Shown here piece by piece: positions 27,403 to 41,073 of a DNA stretch of 64,000 bases. Source of the DNA: Alviniconcha marisindica (lineage: Eukaryota > Mollusca > Gastropoda > Provannidae); the NCBI GenBank assembly GCA_018857735.1, contig JABMCL010000453.1:1172501-1236500 (forward strand), written 5' to 3'. Each line of letters opens with the position of its first letter. Within the stretch, counting starts at the first letter, position 1. Below the pieces are notes generated by a model. It was given only the letters and a program-made list of their open reading frames with translations. It was not told the origin of the DNA and did not search any database. The position numbers and the translations under genes were made by a program.

Positions 27403-27545
27403 ATTATTATTATATAGCGCTATTCTCTGCTCTCGAGCAGACTCACTGCTTTGTGTTTATTGTCTTGGTGCGCCGAGGCCTGGCGAAGATGATGGAACAC
27501 TTTGTCGTAATCCACTTCCGAGGCGGAAAATAGAAACCACACGTT
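27250..27545 (+). repeat. Dispersed repeat copy related to 25180-25410, with TTG insertion
   Basis: Shares several 18-20-base blocks with the left copy. A TTG/TTA trinucleotide tract (27355-27412) is inside it, beside GCGCTATTCTCTGCTCTCGA. Confidence 0.78.
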
Positions 27546-27999
27546 TAACGTAAACTACGTGGAACCGTTCCTGCTGAGTGTCCAGTGGCTATGCTGAGAC
27601 AGCTAGCATATGAAGCGAAAAAGATGAGTGAGAGACTGACCGTGCGCCATCGGCTGCCACGCGAGTTGCTGTTAGTTCTGACGGAGGTGACATCCCAGTT
27701 CTCGCTCATGTCATCCGACTTTCCTCTTCATCATTTGTACAATTAGCCAGTCGAACTGGCTATCAGATACTGGGCCAGTTGACGCCCAGAGTGTTGTGCC
27801 CCGGAACTTATAGCTGTGAAAAATCTGTGACCTGTGACATAGATATAAGCCAGCATACGTTTCAGCTAATCGCAGCCTTTGAGAGACTGAGCAAAGACTG
27901 GACGGTTGAGGTGGCTGGTGTGAGAGGATCTTTAGACTACGTTTTGTGGGAAGGGAAATAACACTGTCCATGATTCAAGCTTGTAACCCTGTGTGGTGT

Positions 28000-29112
28000 T
28001 AGCTGCCAACAGGCCGGTAGAGACAGGATCACCGTGGCTGGTAACCAAGCCGGTAGAGACAGGATCACCGTGGCTGGTAACCAAGCCGGTAAAGAGAGAG
28101 GGTCAGTGTGGCTGGTAACCAGGCAGGTAGGGACAGGATCACTGTGTCTGGTAACCAGGCCGGTAGAGACAGGATCACCGTGGCTGGTAACCAGGCCGGT
28201 AGAGACAGGATCAGTGTGGCTGGTTACCAGGCCGGTAGAGACAGGATCACTGTGTCTGGTAACCAGGCTGGTAGAGAGAGGGTCAGTGTGGCTGGTAACC
28301 AGGCAGGTAGGGACAGGATCACTGTGTCTGGTAACCAGGCCGGTATAGACAGGATCACCGTGGCTGGTAACCAGGCCGGTAGAGACAGGATCAGTGTAGC
28401 TGGTTACCAGGCCGGTAGAGACACTGTGGCTGGTAACCAGGCCGGTAGAGGCAGGACCACTGGCTGGTAACCAGGCCGGTAGAGACAGGATCAATGTGGC
28501 TGGTCACCAGGCCGGTAGAGACAAGATCAATGTGGCTGGTAACCAGGCCGGTAGAGACAGGATCAGTGTAGCTGGTAACCAGGATGGTAGAGACAGGAAC
28601 AGTGTGGCTGGTAACCAGGCCGAGACAGGATCACCGTGGCTGGTAACCAGGCCGGTAGAGGCAGGATCAGTGTGGCTGGTAACCAGGCCGGTAGGGACAG
28701 GATCAATGTGGCTGGTCACCAGGCCGGTAGAGACAGGATCAGTGTGGCTGATTACCAGGCCGGTAAAGACACTATGGCTGGTCACCAGGCCGGTAGAGAC
28801 AGGATCACTGTGGCTGGTAACCAGGCGGGTAGAGACAGGGTCACCGTGGCTGGTAACAAGGCTGGTAGATACAGGATCAGTGTGGCTGGTTACCAGGCCG
28901 GTAGAGACACTATGGCTGGTCACCAGGCCGGTAGAGACAGGATCACTGTGGCTGGTAGCCTGGCGGGTAGAGACAGGGTCACCGTGGCTGGTAACCAGGC
29001 TGGTAGAGACAGGATCAGTGGGGCTGGTCACCAGGCCGGTAGAGACAGGATCACTGTGGCTGGTTACCAGGCCGGTAGAGACAGGATCACCGTGGCTGGT
29101 AGCCCTGTGTAT
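28000..29112. repeat. Minisatellite, 36-37-bp unit
   Basis: About 30 copies around CCGGTAGAGACAGGATCACT and GTGGCTGGTAACCAGG. Frames of up to 209 residues are repeat artefacts. Confidence 0.95.
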
Positions 29113-29230
29113 TGTTGGCTGCTAACAGATAGAGACAATCACTGTGGAGGGAAAGCCTTCACTTACACTGACTGATGAGACTTGTTTGGTACTGACAGGC
29201 TGCCTGCTTCACTGCTTCTTATGGGGAACA

Positions 29231-29231
29231 G

Positions 29232-29298
<67 letters not shown>
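29231..29298. repeat. GT microsatellite
   Basis: Over 30 GT units with one GTGG interruption. The following 450 bases show no gene; a G run lies at 29619-29631. Confidence 0.93.
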
Positions 29299-29300
<2 letters not shown>

Positions 29301-29774
29301 CTGATAGGACCTCAGAACTGAAGGTTTTAGATCACAATTTAGCTATGATGACTAGTCTAGCTTCTTGTGGCCAGGGTTAAAGCTCAATGAACTCGGCGAG
29401 AAAGGCCACAGATTGATTCACTTTTGTGATGGCGTGTTCTCCAATTCTGCTTACCTGTACACCTGCTGGAGTTCAAATTTGTCCTGAAGTCTGTTTGTTT
29501 TGTTTTTGTTTTTTTAAAGCTTTGGGTGGTGGTGGTGGTGGTAGTTGTGATGATGAAATGAATAGCGGTTCAGGAAGCAACGGTTCGAGTTGCAGCCTTT
29601 GCCGAATAGGGGAAGGAGGGGGGGGGGGGGGCGGCCAAAATTCAGGCAGAGAAGTATAAACCGGACAAGGATCACGGGGTGAAAGATGTGTGACAGATAA
29701 GCAGCAGGAAAGGTGCATGAGTCAGGTACCTTTTGGTTGTACGTCCCTTTACCCGGGTCTGCAATGTGGATTTT

Positions 29775-30440
29775 CAACATTTCAGGAAGTTAGGGGTTCC
29801 TTTCTCGAGTCGGCAATGGGTTCATCATTTAGGAAGTTAGTGCTGTCCCCTTTCTCTCTGGGTCGTGCAATGTCGGTTTTCATCATTTCAGGAAGTTAGT
29901 GCTGTCCCCTTTCTTCTGGGTCGTGCATGTCGGTTTTCATCATTTCAGGAAGTTAGTGCTGTCCCCTTTCTCTCTGGGTCGTGCATGTCGGTTTTCATCA
30001 TTAAGGAAGTTAGTGCTGTCCCCTTTCTCTCTGGGTCGTGCAATGTCGGTTTTCGTCATTTCAGGAAGTTAGTGCTGTCCCCTTTCTGTCTGGGTCGTGT
30101 CATGTCGGGTTTTCATCACTTTCAAGAAGTTAGTGCTGTCCCCTTTCTCTCTGGGTCGTGCAATGTCGGTTTTCGTCATTTCAGGAAGTTAGTGCTGTCC
30201 CCTTTCTGTCTGGGTCGTGTCATGTCGGGTTTTCATCATTTAAGAAGTTAGTGCTGTCCCCTTTCTCTCTGGGTCGTGCCATGTCCGGTTTTCATCATTT
30301 CAAAAAGTTAGTGCTGTCCCCTTTCTCTCTGGGTCGTGCCATGTCCGGTTTTCATCATTTCAAAAAGTTAGTGCTGTCTCCTTTCTCTCTGGGTCTTGGC
30401 ATTTTTGATTTTCATCATATTAGGAAGTTAATGTTGTTTA
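29775..30440. repeat. Minisatellite, about 58-bp unit
   Basis: About eleven copies around TTAGTGCTGTCCCCTTTCTC and GGGTCGTGCAATGTCGG, ending in ATCATTTCAGGAAG. Confidence 0.93.
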
Positions 30441-30444
30441 GTGC

Positions 30445-31759
30445 CTGCTGCTGCCACCTTGGAGGTGTTGGAACAACAGGCATCTGACAGCTGTTGATGT
30501 TTTTATGTCACAGATACAGGATCTTTCGCCACTGTAGTGGGGAATTCGATATCACATTGAAACTGGCCTATGTCACGTGCCTGTGACCCAAACAGGCACC
30601 AGCCGTTGCTTTGGATTCAAGGTTATTTTAAAAATAGGTCTTGACGTTACAGTCAATCCAATTTTGCCTGCTTTTGTTTATAATGATAATCATATAGGAG
30701 TCATGCAAAGTCGGGTCGCTGGGGATAGTGTGTTGTTGCGTGTTGTCAGAATGATAAATATTTTGCTGCCTCTCAGAATTTGATCAGTCCGACTCTGAAT
30801 ACACTTTTATTATTCCTCGTCACAGAGACAGTAAACATTGCAACATGTTGTAGTGAATTAATGAGATCCGTCTGTGGTGAGTTTGTTGTTGTTGTGGTGG
30901 TGGTGGTTTTTGTTGCTGTTGTTGTTGTTTGAATGGGGTGGGGGTCATGCAGATGTAATTACAATTATAGGCATCATTTTTTGTTTCTAAGTTCTACGAT
31001 TCTGTGCTTTCTGTTGCATGAACACTTAGCCTAGAAGCTTACGGGTATTAATAACAAAGTAACAGAAACAAACTACGAACCAACGCTGTAGGCTAGCAGA
31101 TATTTCATCTTGATGAGCAGACACTCCCACCCTGTGCCTTTACTGGCCAAATATCACTGACCAGTCTCATTCCGGGCCACGTGCAGTTCCCCCCCCCCCC
31201 CCCCCCCCCCCCTCCGCACAGAACACAGAACACGTGCCACAAATGTATTCATGACCGCTCAATTTGCACTATGTAAATAGGAGAGTCAAACTGAACCAGT
31301 GTCTTACTCCTAAGCCTGTTAAAACTCGTGGTAAATTCCCGCTGTCATATAAAAAAGATAACAGAAAGAAGAAGAAGAAGAAGAAGAAAGAAAGAAAAAA
31401 AGGAAAAAAGAAAAAAGAAAAAAAGAAGAAAGGTTATGCCACGAATGTGAAAGTAGGCGTTGTAAGGCTGTGTAAGCCAAGTCTACTTCCTGTGGTGGCC
31501 CTGTGCGGTTGACGGGACGCTAAAATGCAAGAACAAAGTGTAGCTTACGTAGTGTGTTACACACGGGCTGTAGCCTTCGGTACCTGTCCGAACCACTAAG
31601 CCCCCCTCCCCCTGACCCCCCCCCCCCCCCTTACCTCGTGCATCTTTTTTCTTTTCTTCTTCGGTTAACTTCTACCCCCCCCCCCCCCCCTTTATTTTAC
31701 CCCACGCACCTTTAAAGATATTCTTTATAGATCAGAGCGATCTTTTAACCCCCGCTCCA

Positions 31760-31813
<54 letters not shown>

Positions 31814-32395
31814 TACGAACATAAACCAAAACAAAAAATGTGAATGGATGCGGCCCTGTCTCGCAGAGCGTGGGAGTTGGAAGAGTCCAAGTCTGACAGG
31901 GACGGACTGTAGGGGTATGTGGGTGGGGGCGACACTGACTAGGGCTAGTTCCACACTGGACATCAGCAAATGGGTCCGCAAAGATGTCAAGTCTTACTGT
32001 AAGTCATGCATGCAGTTCAGTCTGGACATGAACATGACACTGTATCTGGACAATCCCAAACAACAAAACGTCAACTCCACTGCTGCATCTTGGAATGGTT
32101 CATACTACTGACAGTCACCATTTCGGGTCTTCAACCCCTTTGAATATTGGGATATATAATTCCACGTCAACAGTTTTACCGCGATGATCATGCAACATAC
32201 GTAATGCGCCCTTTCGTGTTTGTAGAAACAAAGAGGTATTTTCTGTTTCTTGGCTGAGTGTTGAGCTGATATGTATGTGCATCGTCTGTAAGCTGTGTGC
32301 ATTGATGCCTTGTTTGCACCCAGAGGGAAGAAGCAAATAAAGAGTTAACGGTACTTCACGTTGAATTTGTAGTCACGCTGCAGGGGACACGGTTA
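30445..32395. other. Intergenic DNA with homopolymer runs, no gene seen
   Basis: Contains C runs at 31190-31212, 31616-31630 and 31676-31690, an AAG/A-rich tract at 31366-31430 and a CA microsatellite at 31768-31810. A short frame at 31848-32111 includes STLDISKWVRKDVKSYCKS, but no family or splice context was recognised. Confidence 0.35.
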
Positions 32396-32399
32396 TGAC

Positions 32400-32835
32400 T
32401 GGAAGGACACAGGGATGGACGAATGGAGGGACGAATGGAAGAACGAATGGAGGGACGAATGGAAGAACGAATGGGGGGACAAATGGAAGAACGAATGGAG
32501 GGACGAATGGAAGGACAAATGGAGGGACAAATGGAAGAACGAATGGAGAGACGAACGGAAGAACGAATGGAGGGACGAATGGAAGAACAAATGGAGGAAC
32601 GAATGGAAGAATGAATGGAGGGACGAATGGAAGGACCGTATCCCCTGCAGTGTAGGAATGGAAGGACACATGGAGGGACGAAATGGAAGGACAAATGGGG
32701 GGACGAATGGATGGACATATGGAGGGACGAAAGGAAGGACAAATGGAGGGACGAATGGAAGGACACATGGAGGGACGAATGGAAGGACACATGGAGGGAC
32801 GAATGGAAGGATACATGGAGGGACGAAAGGATTGA
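32400..32835. repeat. Minisatellite, 12/24-bp unit
   Basis: Copies of GGAGGGACGAATGGAAGAAC, interrupted by a short unique spacer at 32640-32660 (CCCCTGCAGTGTAGG), which also resembles 32378-32390 before the array. Open in several frames because 12 is a multiple of three. Confidence 0.94.
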
Positions 32836-33574
32836 AGAACGACGGAAACTAAGGAAACTAGACCTATCCATGACAAACCACAAAGCCGGAAAACCTCGCC
32901 TTTTAACAAAAATGATCACTGAAGTTGTGTATTACATCCAGTCAGTACTTCATACTGTGCTGTACCCGGCATGAAGCGGAACCCGCAAACAACACAACAA
33001 CTGAGCATAGCTCACAAAAAAATATGCGAGACACATCCACACACGCCGGCTGCGTGCGCAGCAGTAACAGCAAATGGGATCTCGGGGGATTAGTACATGT
33101 ATACACAGTTGCATACTCAGCCGCGGAGTCAGTCTCACGCTCCGAGCATCGCTTTCCGGCACTAATCCTTCTTACGTCGTGAACCAGTGCTTGGAGTTTG
33201 AGCCAGTCCTTCTGCCTGCTCAGTGGCTAACTCATGACCCGGCCCTCGGCACCGCCTTGGCTAGGAGGGGGTGGGGGTGGGGGTCAGTGCCGGATTACCA
33301 ACGAATGCTCAGTTACAGTGAATGAACATTCACTGAACTGATTTTGTCCTATAAAGTGCGAGCCGATTCATTCTCACGCCATAAATCGGCACTGAATCGT
33401 CGTTTGAAACGACAGTGACTGGAAATTCATCACACGTCAGTGAGTCACACACACATTATTGACATAGGCTACAAAACATCAGAAATCTGTTAAGTGGGCC
33501 CCATATTTATTTATTTTTTAATAACCGCCCCCCACCCCTCCCCTCCCCTCCACGCACACAGCGACAGGCCGAGA

Positions 33575-33668
33575 AAAAGAAAGAAAGAAAGGGGGGGGGG
33601 GGGGGAGAAAGAAGAAGAAAAAAGAGAGAGAGAGAGAGAGAAAAAAGAGAGAGAGAGAGAGAAGGGGA
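33575..33668. repeat. Purine-rich simple sequence
   Basis: AAAG units, a G run of about 15, then GA repeats, immediately before the proposed RBM33 first exon. Confidence 0.88.
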
Positions 33669-33669
33669 A

Positions 33670-33806
33670 AAAAGACACATGGCGCACATCCATCCTAACG
33701 CTGATGGGTCCAGCTGCACAGGTTGCTCACGAATGCAACTCAGGGGAAAGCACTCTCGGTAATTGCTCCGGTACGCCATTTTGTGGAGGCACTTTACGCT
33801 GGGAAG
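33670..33806 (+). other. Possible untranslated first exon of RBM33
   Basis: This is non-repetitive sequence after a GA/A-rich tract, ending in a near-consensus donor (GGGAAG/gtaagt at 33806-33812). Downstream DNA becomes unique and AT-richer, as expected of a first intron. Coding exon 1 starts with 5' UTR after a good acceptor, so an upstream exon must exist. The exact exon is a guess. Confidence 0.35.
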
Positions 33807-33809
33807 GTA

Positions 33810-36800
33810 AGTGTGGTTGGTTATTTATTAACTTTGCAGGATTCATGTTTGCGTCTTGTAGGTATCTGTATGCACACGTATATAATTAAAACATTTTGCT
33901 AAACTAAACGGCAAGTTTGGGGTGCACGTCACCGTATTTTCTGCACAATGGTTTCTGCGTGGCATTAAAATTTTAAATCCAGGTCCACGGGAAAGGAATT
34001 GTTCTTGAGATGTGCTAGTTACCGTACCCCCTTCAGTTCACATTTCCGTATTGTTTATGTAAATACGCGTTCTTGCTCGCCTGCATTTGTGTCGAGCTCT
34101 GTCAGTATTGCTTAGTTTTGTTGACCGATTAATCATGTATCGAATGAATTACTACAATTAGTCAAGCCTGGAAGTGGAAGAAATAAGTACTTTGTAGGCT
34201 ACACGAAAATTGGGATGTGTCGCTCCGGGCAGTAGACTGGTGGGGTTAGCTCCCGTGAAGTCTATTACTGTTTTAAGCACAAGCGGTACGGAAATAAACC
34301 GGCGATACGAAAATTATTGGCACTGAGTAAAAGTCCTTCAGACTGTGGTCCTCCGTGTGTTTACAATTACATATATATATATATAATAAATTATGAAGAA
34401 GAAAAAAAGTGAAAATAATAATAATCACATACTGATAAATTTATGAATATTCTAGTTTGTTTTCTATGCACATAAACTAAGTCAAGCCCTATAGTCCATG
34501 TCATTGACATTGTCAAAGTTCAGCAGATTATTGAAACATCAAAGTAACCCAGAATGCATAAAAAACTATCAGACTTTAGAGTCACAGACTCACACTAACT
34601 GACTAAGTCAGAGTCTTCAAAATCATGAAAAGGTAGGAAATGATACAGTATATGGAAGAAGAAGACCTCTGCCCATACTGTCTAATTCAGTAATTGTGAC
34701 CATGAGGGGATCCTTAATAATGTCATTGTCAGTTAAGCCAGTGGTGTTGTAAGATAAACAGCAGAGATTCTGCAGACATCATTTGATTTTGAGCAGAGGC
34801 AGTGGCTGTCAGTGTCACTAGTGACAGGCTATGTGCCAGATGTGGGATGCTGTGATTGTGAAACTGATTTTCCTGAAGCGGTACTGTGACTAGCACATCT
34901 ACTGATCTAGTTTACTAAGCTGGTTCTTGGCTTTTAAAGCCCCATCAACCACGCAGGGTCACCTAAGGATACAAGTCAGGAATAACTTAAAGGCATAAAT
35001 TTTGACTACATCCAGTTAGTTCTTGGAATTTTAACAGCCCATCATTGGCATCAACCACGCAAGGTCACCTCAGGACACGGGTAAGGAATAAGGCATTTGA
35101 CTACATCCAGTTAGTTCTTGGAATTTTAACATCCCATCATTGGCATCAACCGCACAGGGTCACCTCAGGTATGGAATTTAAAGGCATTTGAGTTTTTGAC
35201 ATGATCTATTTTGTTCCTGGAAATTAAAGTCCTGTCATTAGTGTCAACCACAGAGGGTGACCTCAGGATGAGGATGAGGGTAGGAATTCAGGAATAAGGC
35301 GTTTGGCTTGATCTAGTTAGCTCTTGACACTCATGGCTTGATCTAGTTAGCTCTTGAATTTTAACATCCCATCAACCACACAGGGTCAGCTCAGAATCAG
35401 ATAGATAATTATAAATAAATTTTAATGCCCAGATAACCATGACAGTGATGTGAGGGGGAAGGGTTCACCTCAGGAGAAAGGAAGGAATAAGGCTTGTGAC
35501 ACAATCGTCTTGATGTCTGGTAGTGGTACAGAATAAACTGGTAGTGGTATACAGTGATAGTGGTACACAGTGGTAGTTGTACAAAAGAAACTGGTAGTGG
35601 TATACAGTGATAGTGGTACAGAATAAACTGGTAGTGGTACACAGTGGTGGTGGTAGTGGTACAGAATAAAGCATCTGACATGCCATGGACATACGTTTTT
35701 GGTATGTTGACCAGTAAAACAAATTAACATGATATTAATTATTATTGCTACTATAAATTATAATGCTAGTATAGTAGTAATGCTACACATAACTTACTGG
35801 TTAGTACTAGTAGTGATCTTACACTAAGCACTAACTTACATTACTGTCATCTAATCTATAGAGCTGTTCTAGTACTTCTACACAGTTGGAAATTGTGTGA
35901 TGAGCACAGATTGTGGAATTACCTGAATCACCTGCTTATTTCTGTATTTGTGTTACGCACAGCACACAGTGTGTTTTTTATACTTGTTGTTGGATTTTTT
36001 AATGATTTTTTTACATCATTGCCTCCATGTATTGTATGAACTATGATACTTGATAGTGACACTTTCAGCAACAATAGCCAGTTATATGGGATTGGGTGGG
36101 GGTGGGATGGCTGAACTTCCCTTCTTGGCAGATTTGGAGTTGTGCAGGAGGTGGGGGTTCTGAACTTCCCTTCTTGGCAAATTGGGGGGGGGGGGGGGGG
36201 GGGGGGCTGAACTTCCCATGTTGGCAGATTTGGAGTTGTGCTTGTGTTTTATCAGAAAAACAAAGTTACATCAGTCTGATAAGAATAGCATTCAGGCCAG
36301 CAGATTGCTCTGATTTTAGCCAGTTAGTGTTTTGCTGCTTGCCTTTAGCATCCCTTCAGTACTGAGTCAGTGAGTGATACACTGGACATGGGAGGTGTTG
36401 CTGTGTTCTCCCTCATCAGGCTTATGCAAACCGTCAGCTTTCCTGGACAGTTCAAGTATCTTCAAGTTCTGCACAGTCATTCTTAAATCTTACTGTACTG
36501 CATTTTGAACTCTCGTTCAGATGGGATTTAATATATTATGCACCTGATTGCTATTTTTACTATGATCAGTATCATTACATTGTGTATACCTTTCTCATCC
36601 ATGGATGCAACATCACTTTTACCATTTTCATATGCCAAGGGAGGTTAGCATGCTAATTAAAAGGGTGTTTGCAAGAAAAAGAGGAAAGAATAGTGTACAT
36701 CATACTACATCAGTACATGTATGCAGTACTATGTCATGTGTACTGTTTCTTGTTAGGATAAGACTGGAGCAGGTTGGTAATGATTCCCCACACTTGAAAC

Positions 36801-36890
36801 ATAATCAGATAATGTTCAGTGTGATGGAAAATGTCAAGAAAAGTGACTTGTTCAGTAATAATAATTTAATATACCTTTACTTTCCATTGC
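33810..36890. other. Putative first intron of RBM33
   Basis: AT-richer unique DNA. Degenerate 70-90-bp repeats with TTAGTTCTTGGAATTTTAAC lie at about 34915-35400 and a TAGTGGTACA array at 35517-35665. Three copies of CTGAACTTCCCTTCTTGGCA text with a G run lie at 36108-36240. No coding exon was found. Confidence 0.45.
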
Positions 36891-36892
36891 AG

Positions 36893-37045
36893 GGCTGTTG
36901 GACCATTACCAATACTGTTTGCCACATGAAACACCAGTCGGTCACAGAGCCCGTCACCCACTGTACACCACTGAATTGCTGTTCAGCCCCGTTTGCAGTA
37001 GCCAGAAATGTCACGGAAAAGAACGGCCAATACTGGCTGGGAAAG
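36893..37045 (+). CDS. RBM33: RBM33 coding exon 1 (5' UTR plus start)
   Basis: Begins after acceptor ctttccattgcag (ends 36892). The ATG is at 37008 and the exon ends at donor AG/gtatgt. It encodes MSRKRTANTGWE; the junction makes the Ser of WESDEEDLL, matching the WDS-acidic-DDLL start of vertebrate RBM33. Bases 36893-37007 are 5' UTR, so an upstream untranslated exon is implied. Confidence 0.85.
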
Positions 37046-40000
37046 GTATGTTTTAGTTTTACTACTTTTTCTTTTCTTTTCTTTTCCCCTATTCTTTTTA
37101 AAGAAAAAATTAAATCTAAAACAGGGTTGACTGTTACTGTGCTTGCATTCTTAAACAAGATCCAAACACTTGTGACAAATGGTTAAAAACAAAAACAACA
37201 AAAAACTCATATTGTTTATTGTCGTAATACAATACATTTGACTTTTGGGTCAGGTTTTAGTGCTTTTAGTTTTACTTTTGTCTGACAGCTTTTCTTGATG
37301 CCTGTGGTAGAAATGAGAGTTGCTGTGCCTGGGAAAGGTGGCACCAGCCTCATTTTGAGCAGCATTACCTATTCTGAAGTAGTGGACGTTGTACTTTAGG
37401 CACGTTTTACAGTATCTTGACTGTGGGTATGAGTGTGACTTCCCAGTTTTATATTTAAAAAAAATTGAGCTCCTGAAGTATTGAATTTTTGTTTTTTTTT
37501 TTTTTAATGTGCATATTTACTAAATCAGACAGCATAATGGACAACAAACTTTCATTTTTCGAAATCAAACACACAGATCAAGGTGATGATGTCTACCATA
37601 AATATGCAAAGTTTCATGCATCATCGCACGTAACATAAAAATTAGAAAAGTTACAAACTTTCAGACATGGTTAGTGCAACTTCATTCAGCTACTTAGTAA
37701 ATAATTCAGCTCAAGGGGTATAATTCACAGGCGAATTTAGCATGCCAAAGGTTAAGGAGAGTCAGTCAGTGCAATATATATCTGAAAAATCTTCCGTGTG
37801 CCTGTATTAGTGTTTGTCAGCCTGTCTCAGTGTCTGTCAGCCTGTCTTAGTGTCTGTCAGCCTGTTTTAATGTATGTATGTCAGCCTGTCTCAGTGTCTG
37901 TCACTAGTGTTAGCCTGTCTCAGTGTCTGTCAGCCTGTTTTAGTGTATGTCAGCCAGTCTCAGTGTCTACCAGCCTGTCTCAGCACCTGTCAGCCTGTCT
38001 TAGTGTTTGTCAGCCTGTCTCAGTGTCTGTCAGCCTGTTTTAAGGTCTGTCTCTTGTCTTCTCTTGTGGATCCTGTCAGTGTGTCCTGTGTGACTGTGTT
38101 GCACATGATATTAGTGTAGAGTTGGACTGGCACTGACAGCCATCACTAGTGTTTCTTTGAATAGTTTCATTGTTTGCCCTTTAGTGACGAGGAGGATCTC
38201 TTGATGAATGATGGAGGAATCAGCGCCTTCAAGGTAAGTGGTTGTGCTTCATTTGCTCAAGTTTGTTCCCAAACCTGTCACATGTGCATACTTGCTGCTG
38301 CTCAGACTAAGGGTACTTTGTTAATGTTACACTTAATGCCAACTTGTTTCCTTCATGGTACTGTTGAAGACAGTTATACTTGTTTGACACTAGCTGTCTT
38401 CTGAGAGGTACTGTTGGAGACCAGGGAAACTTGATCTGTCAATGCCTTGTCACCGCCAGAATGATTCCTGCATGCACGTGTGCACACACACACACACACA
38501 CATCCACACACACACACACACATACACACACTCTCTCAGTGACATACACACCTCTCTCTCAGTCTCACACAGATGCTCATGCTAGTCATAAACATACATA
38601 CACTCTCCCATATATGTCGGATGTGAGGCATATGCATGCACTGAAAATTTTGTTTTACAGCGATCATTGTCAATAATTTTCAAAACTGTGGCATTTGTTC
38701 AATTCTTCAGGGACTTAAGTTGGGTTATTTGTTGTTTTTTCCTTCCTAATTTTAGAATGAAGATGATGAGATCGATGAAGAAGCTCTGCTGGGACTGGGT
38801 GATGATGATGGCACCGACGCCAACTACCTGCAGGCACATGACTCAGGGTTTGTACACTGTACCAGTGATATAGCCATGTCCTGATGAAACCTGCTTAACA
38901 ACTTATCTGGTCAAATAAAAATAAAAAAACACTTAATACAGGCACTCAAATTGCAGCCATTTTGCCCTGTGTATGCCTGTTTTCCTGTCCCAAACTATTT
39001 GAATTATGAGTACAGAGGCATCTTTGTGTCTGCATGATGAGTGAGTTAGTGTTCCTATGTTCTGTCACCCCATGCAGTACTGCCATTACTATTGTTTCAC
39101 AGCGTTGACCCACACAGTGACACCTGGTCCAGCAAGCAACCCATTATACAACCACCTTTTGGCCAGCTGATCATATCAGTGGGCTTTGACTGTATTTAGT
39201 CAACAATGCCTCATTTTGGCAGCAGTCATGGGAATTGGTCAAGTTTCTAGTCTTCAGAGGTTCGGCCACTGGCCATCCGAAGGAGAACAGGGTTTTTTCA
39301 GAGGAAGCAAAATACAAAAGCAAAACCAGCGAAAGTCAAAGTTAATTCTTTTAGCAATGTTTTCTGGAATGGCAAATTTGGGGCTGAAATCTTGCAAAGA
39401 AAATTGGAAAAAACACCAACACCAAAGCAGATGCAAAACTTTGAAAAATAAGGGATTTCTCTCCTTAGTGGTTCCCTTGGTTTTGCAGCATGTCAGTTTG
39501 TGTCACTTGGCTCTTCAGGGCTTGGCGACAAAGGCAGAGTGAGGGATACAGTGCTTGTACTGGAACAGTTGACTTTAAAAGCCAGATAACGGGTGGTCAG
39601 AGAGTTTAAAGTCAGACATCTGGTAGTCACAGAGTTTAAAAGTCAGACAGCTGGTAGTCACAGAGTTTAAAAGTCAGACAGCTGGTAGTCACAGAGTTTA
39701 AACGTCAGACATCTGGTAGTCACAGAGTTTAAAAGTCAGACAGCTGGTAGTCACAGAGTTTAAAAAGCCAGACAGCTGATGACCAGAGCATTTAATGGCC
39801 AGACAGCTGATGACCAGAGCATTTAATGGCCAGACAGCTGATGACCAGAGCATTTAATGGCCAGACAGCTGATGACCAGAGCATTTAATGGCCAGACAGC
39901 TGATGACCAGAGCATTTAATGGCCAGACAGCTGGTGGTCACACATTAGTCTGTGTGGCTACAGAGAAAGATCTGTGGCTTTAAAAAAAATGTTTCAGTAC

Positions 40001-41018
40001 ACTTGCAACTTGGCTGTCCCCACCTCAGTGTGTTACTTAGCTGCCCCCACCTCAGTGTGATACTTGGCTGCCCCACCTCGGTGTGTTACTTGGCTGCCCC
40101 ACCTCAGTGTGTTATGTGGTGTTACTTAGCTGCCCCCACCTCAGTGTGTTACTTGGTGTTACTTTGCTGCCCCCTCCTTAGAGTGTTACTTGGCTGCCCC
40201 CACCTCGGTGTGTCACTTGGCTGCCCCCACCTCCATGTGTTACATGGTATTGGCTGCCCCAACCTCAGTGTGTTACTTGGCTGCCCCCACCTCAATGTGT
40301 TACATGGTATTGGCTGCCCCAACCTCAGTGTGTTACTTAGCTGCCCCACCTCAGTGTGTTACTTAGCTGCCCCCACTTCAGTGTGTTACTTGGTGTTACT
40401 TGGCTGCCCCCACCTCAGTGTTACTTGGCTGCCTCCACCTCGATGTGCTACGTGGTATTGGCTGCCCCCACCTCAGTGTGTTACTTGGCTGCCCCCACCT
40501 CAGTGTGTTACTTAGCTGCCCCCACCGCAGTGTGTTACTTGGCTGCCCCACCTCAGTGTGTTACTTGGCTGCCCCCACCTCAGTGTGTTGCTTGGCTGCC
40601 CCCAACTCAGTGTGTTACTTGGCTGCCCCCACCTCAGTGTGTTACTTGGCTGCCCTCACCTCAGTGTGTTACTTGGCTGCCCCCACTTCAGTGTGTTACT
40701 TGGCTCCCCCCACCTCAGTGTGTTACTTGGCTGCCCCTACCTCTGTGTTACTTGGCTGCCCCCACCTCGTGTGTTACTTGGCTGCCCCCACCTCAGTGTG
40801 TTACTTAGCTGCCCCCACTTCAGTGTGTTACTTGGCTGCCCCCACTTCAATGTGTTACTTGGCTTCCCCCACCTCAGTGTGTTACTTGGCTGCCCCCACC
40901 TCAGTGTGTTACTTGGCTGCCCCCACCTCAGTGTGTTACTTGGCTGATGTGGCAGTTGATTTGTTGACAGGGCTGGAGACCAAGGAGGCTTTGAGGACCA
41001 ACAGGCAAGTCACTCTTC

Positions 41019-41073
<55 letters not shown>

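Noticed and set aside
32395..32974. Repetitive frames such as NGGTNGRT or PSIRPSIRP
   Set aside because: They come from the 12/24-bp minisatellite read in several frames on both strands.
39186..39542. 118-residue frame in RBM33 intron 3
   Set aside because: No recognisable domain, no frame-compatible splice sites to flanking exons, and it may be an old element fragment.
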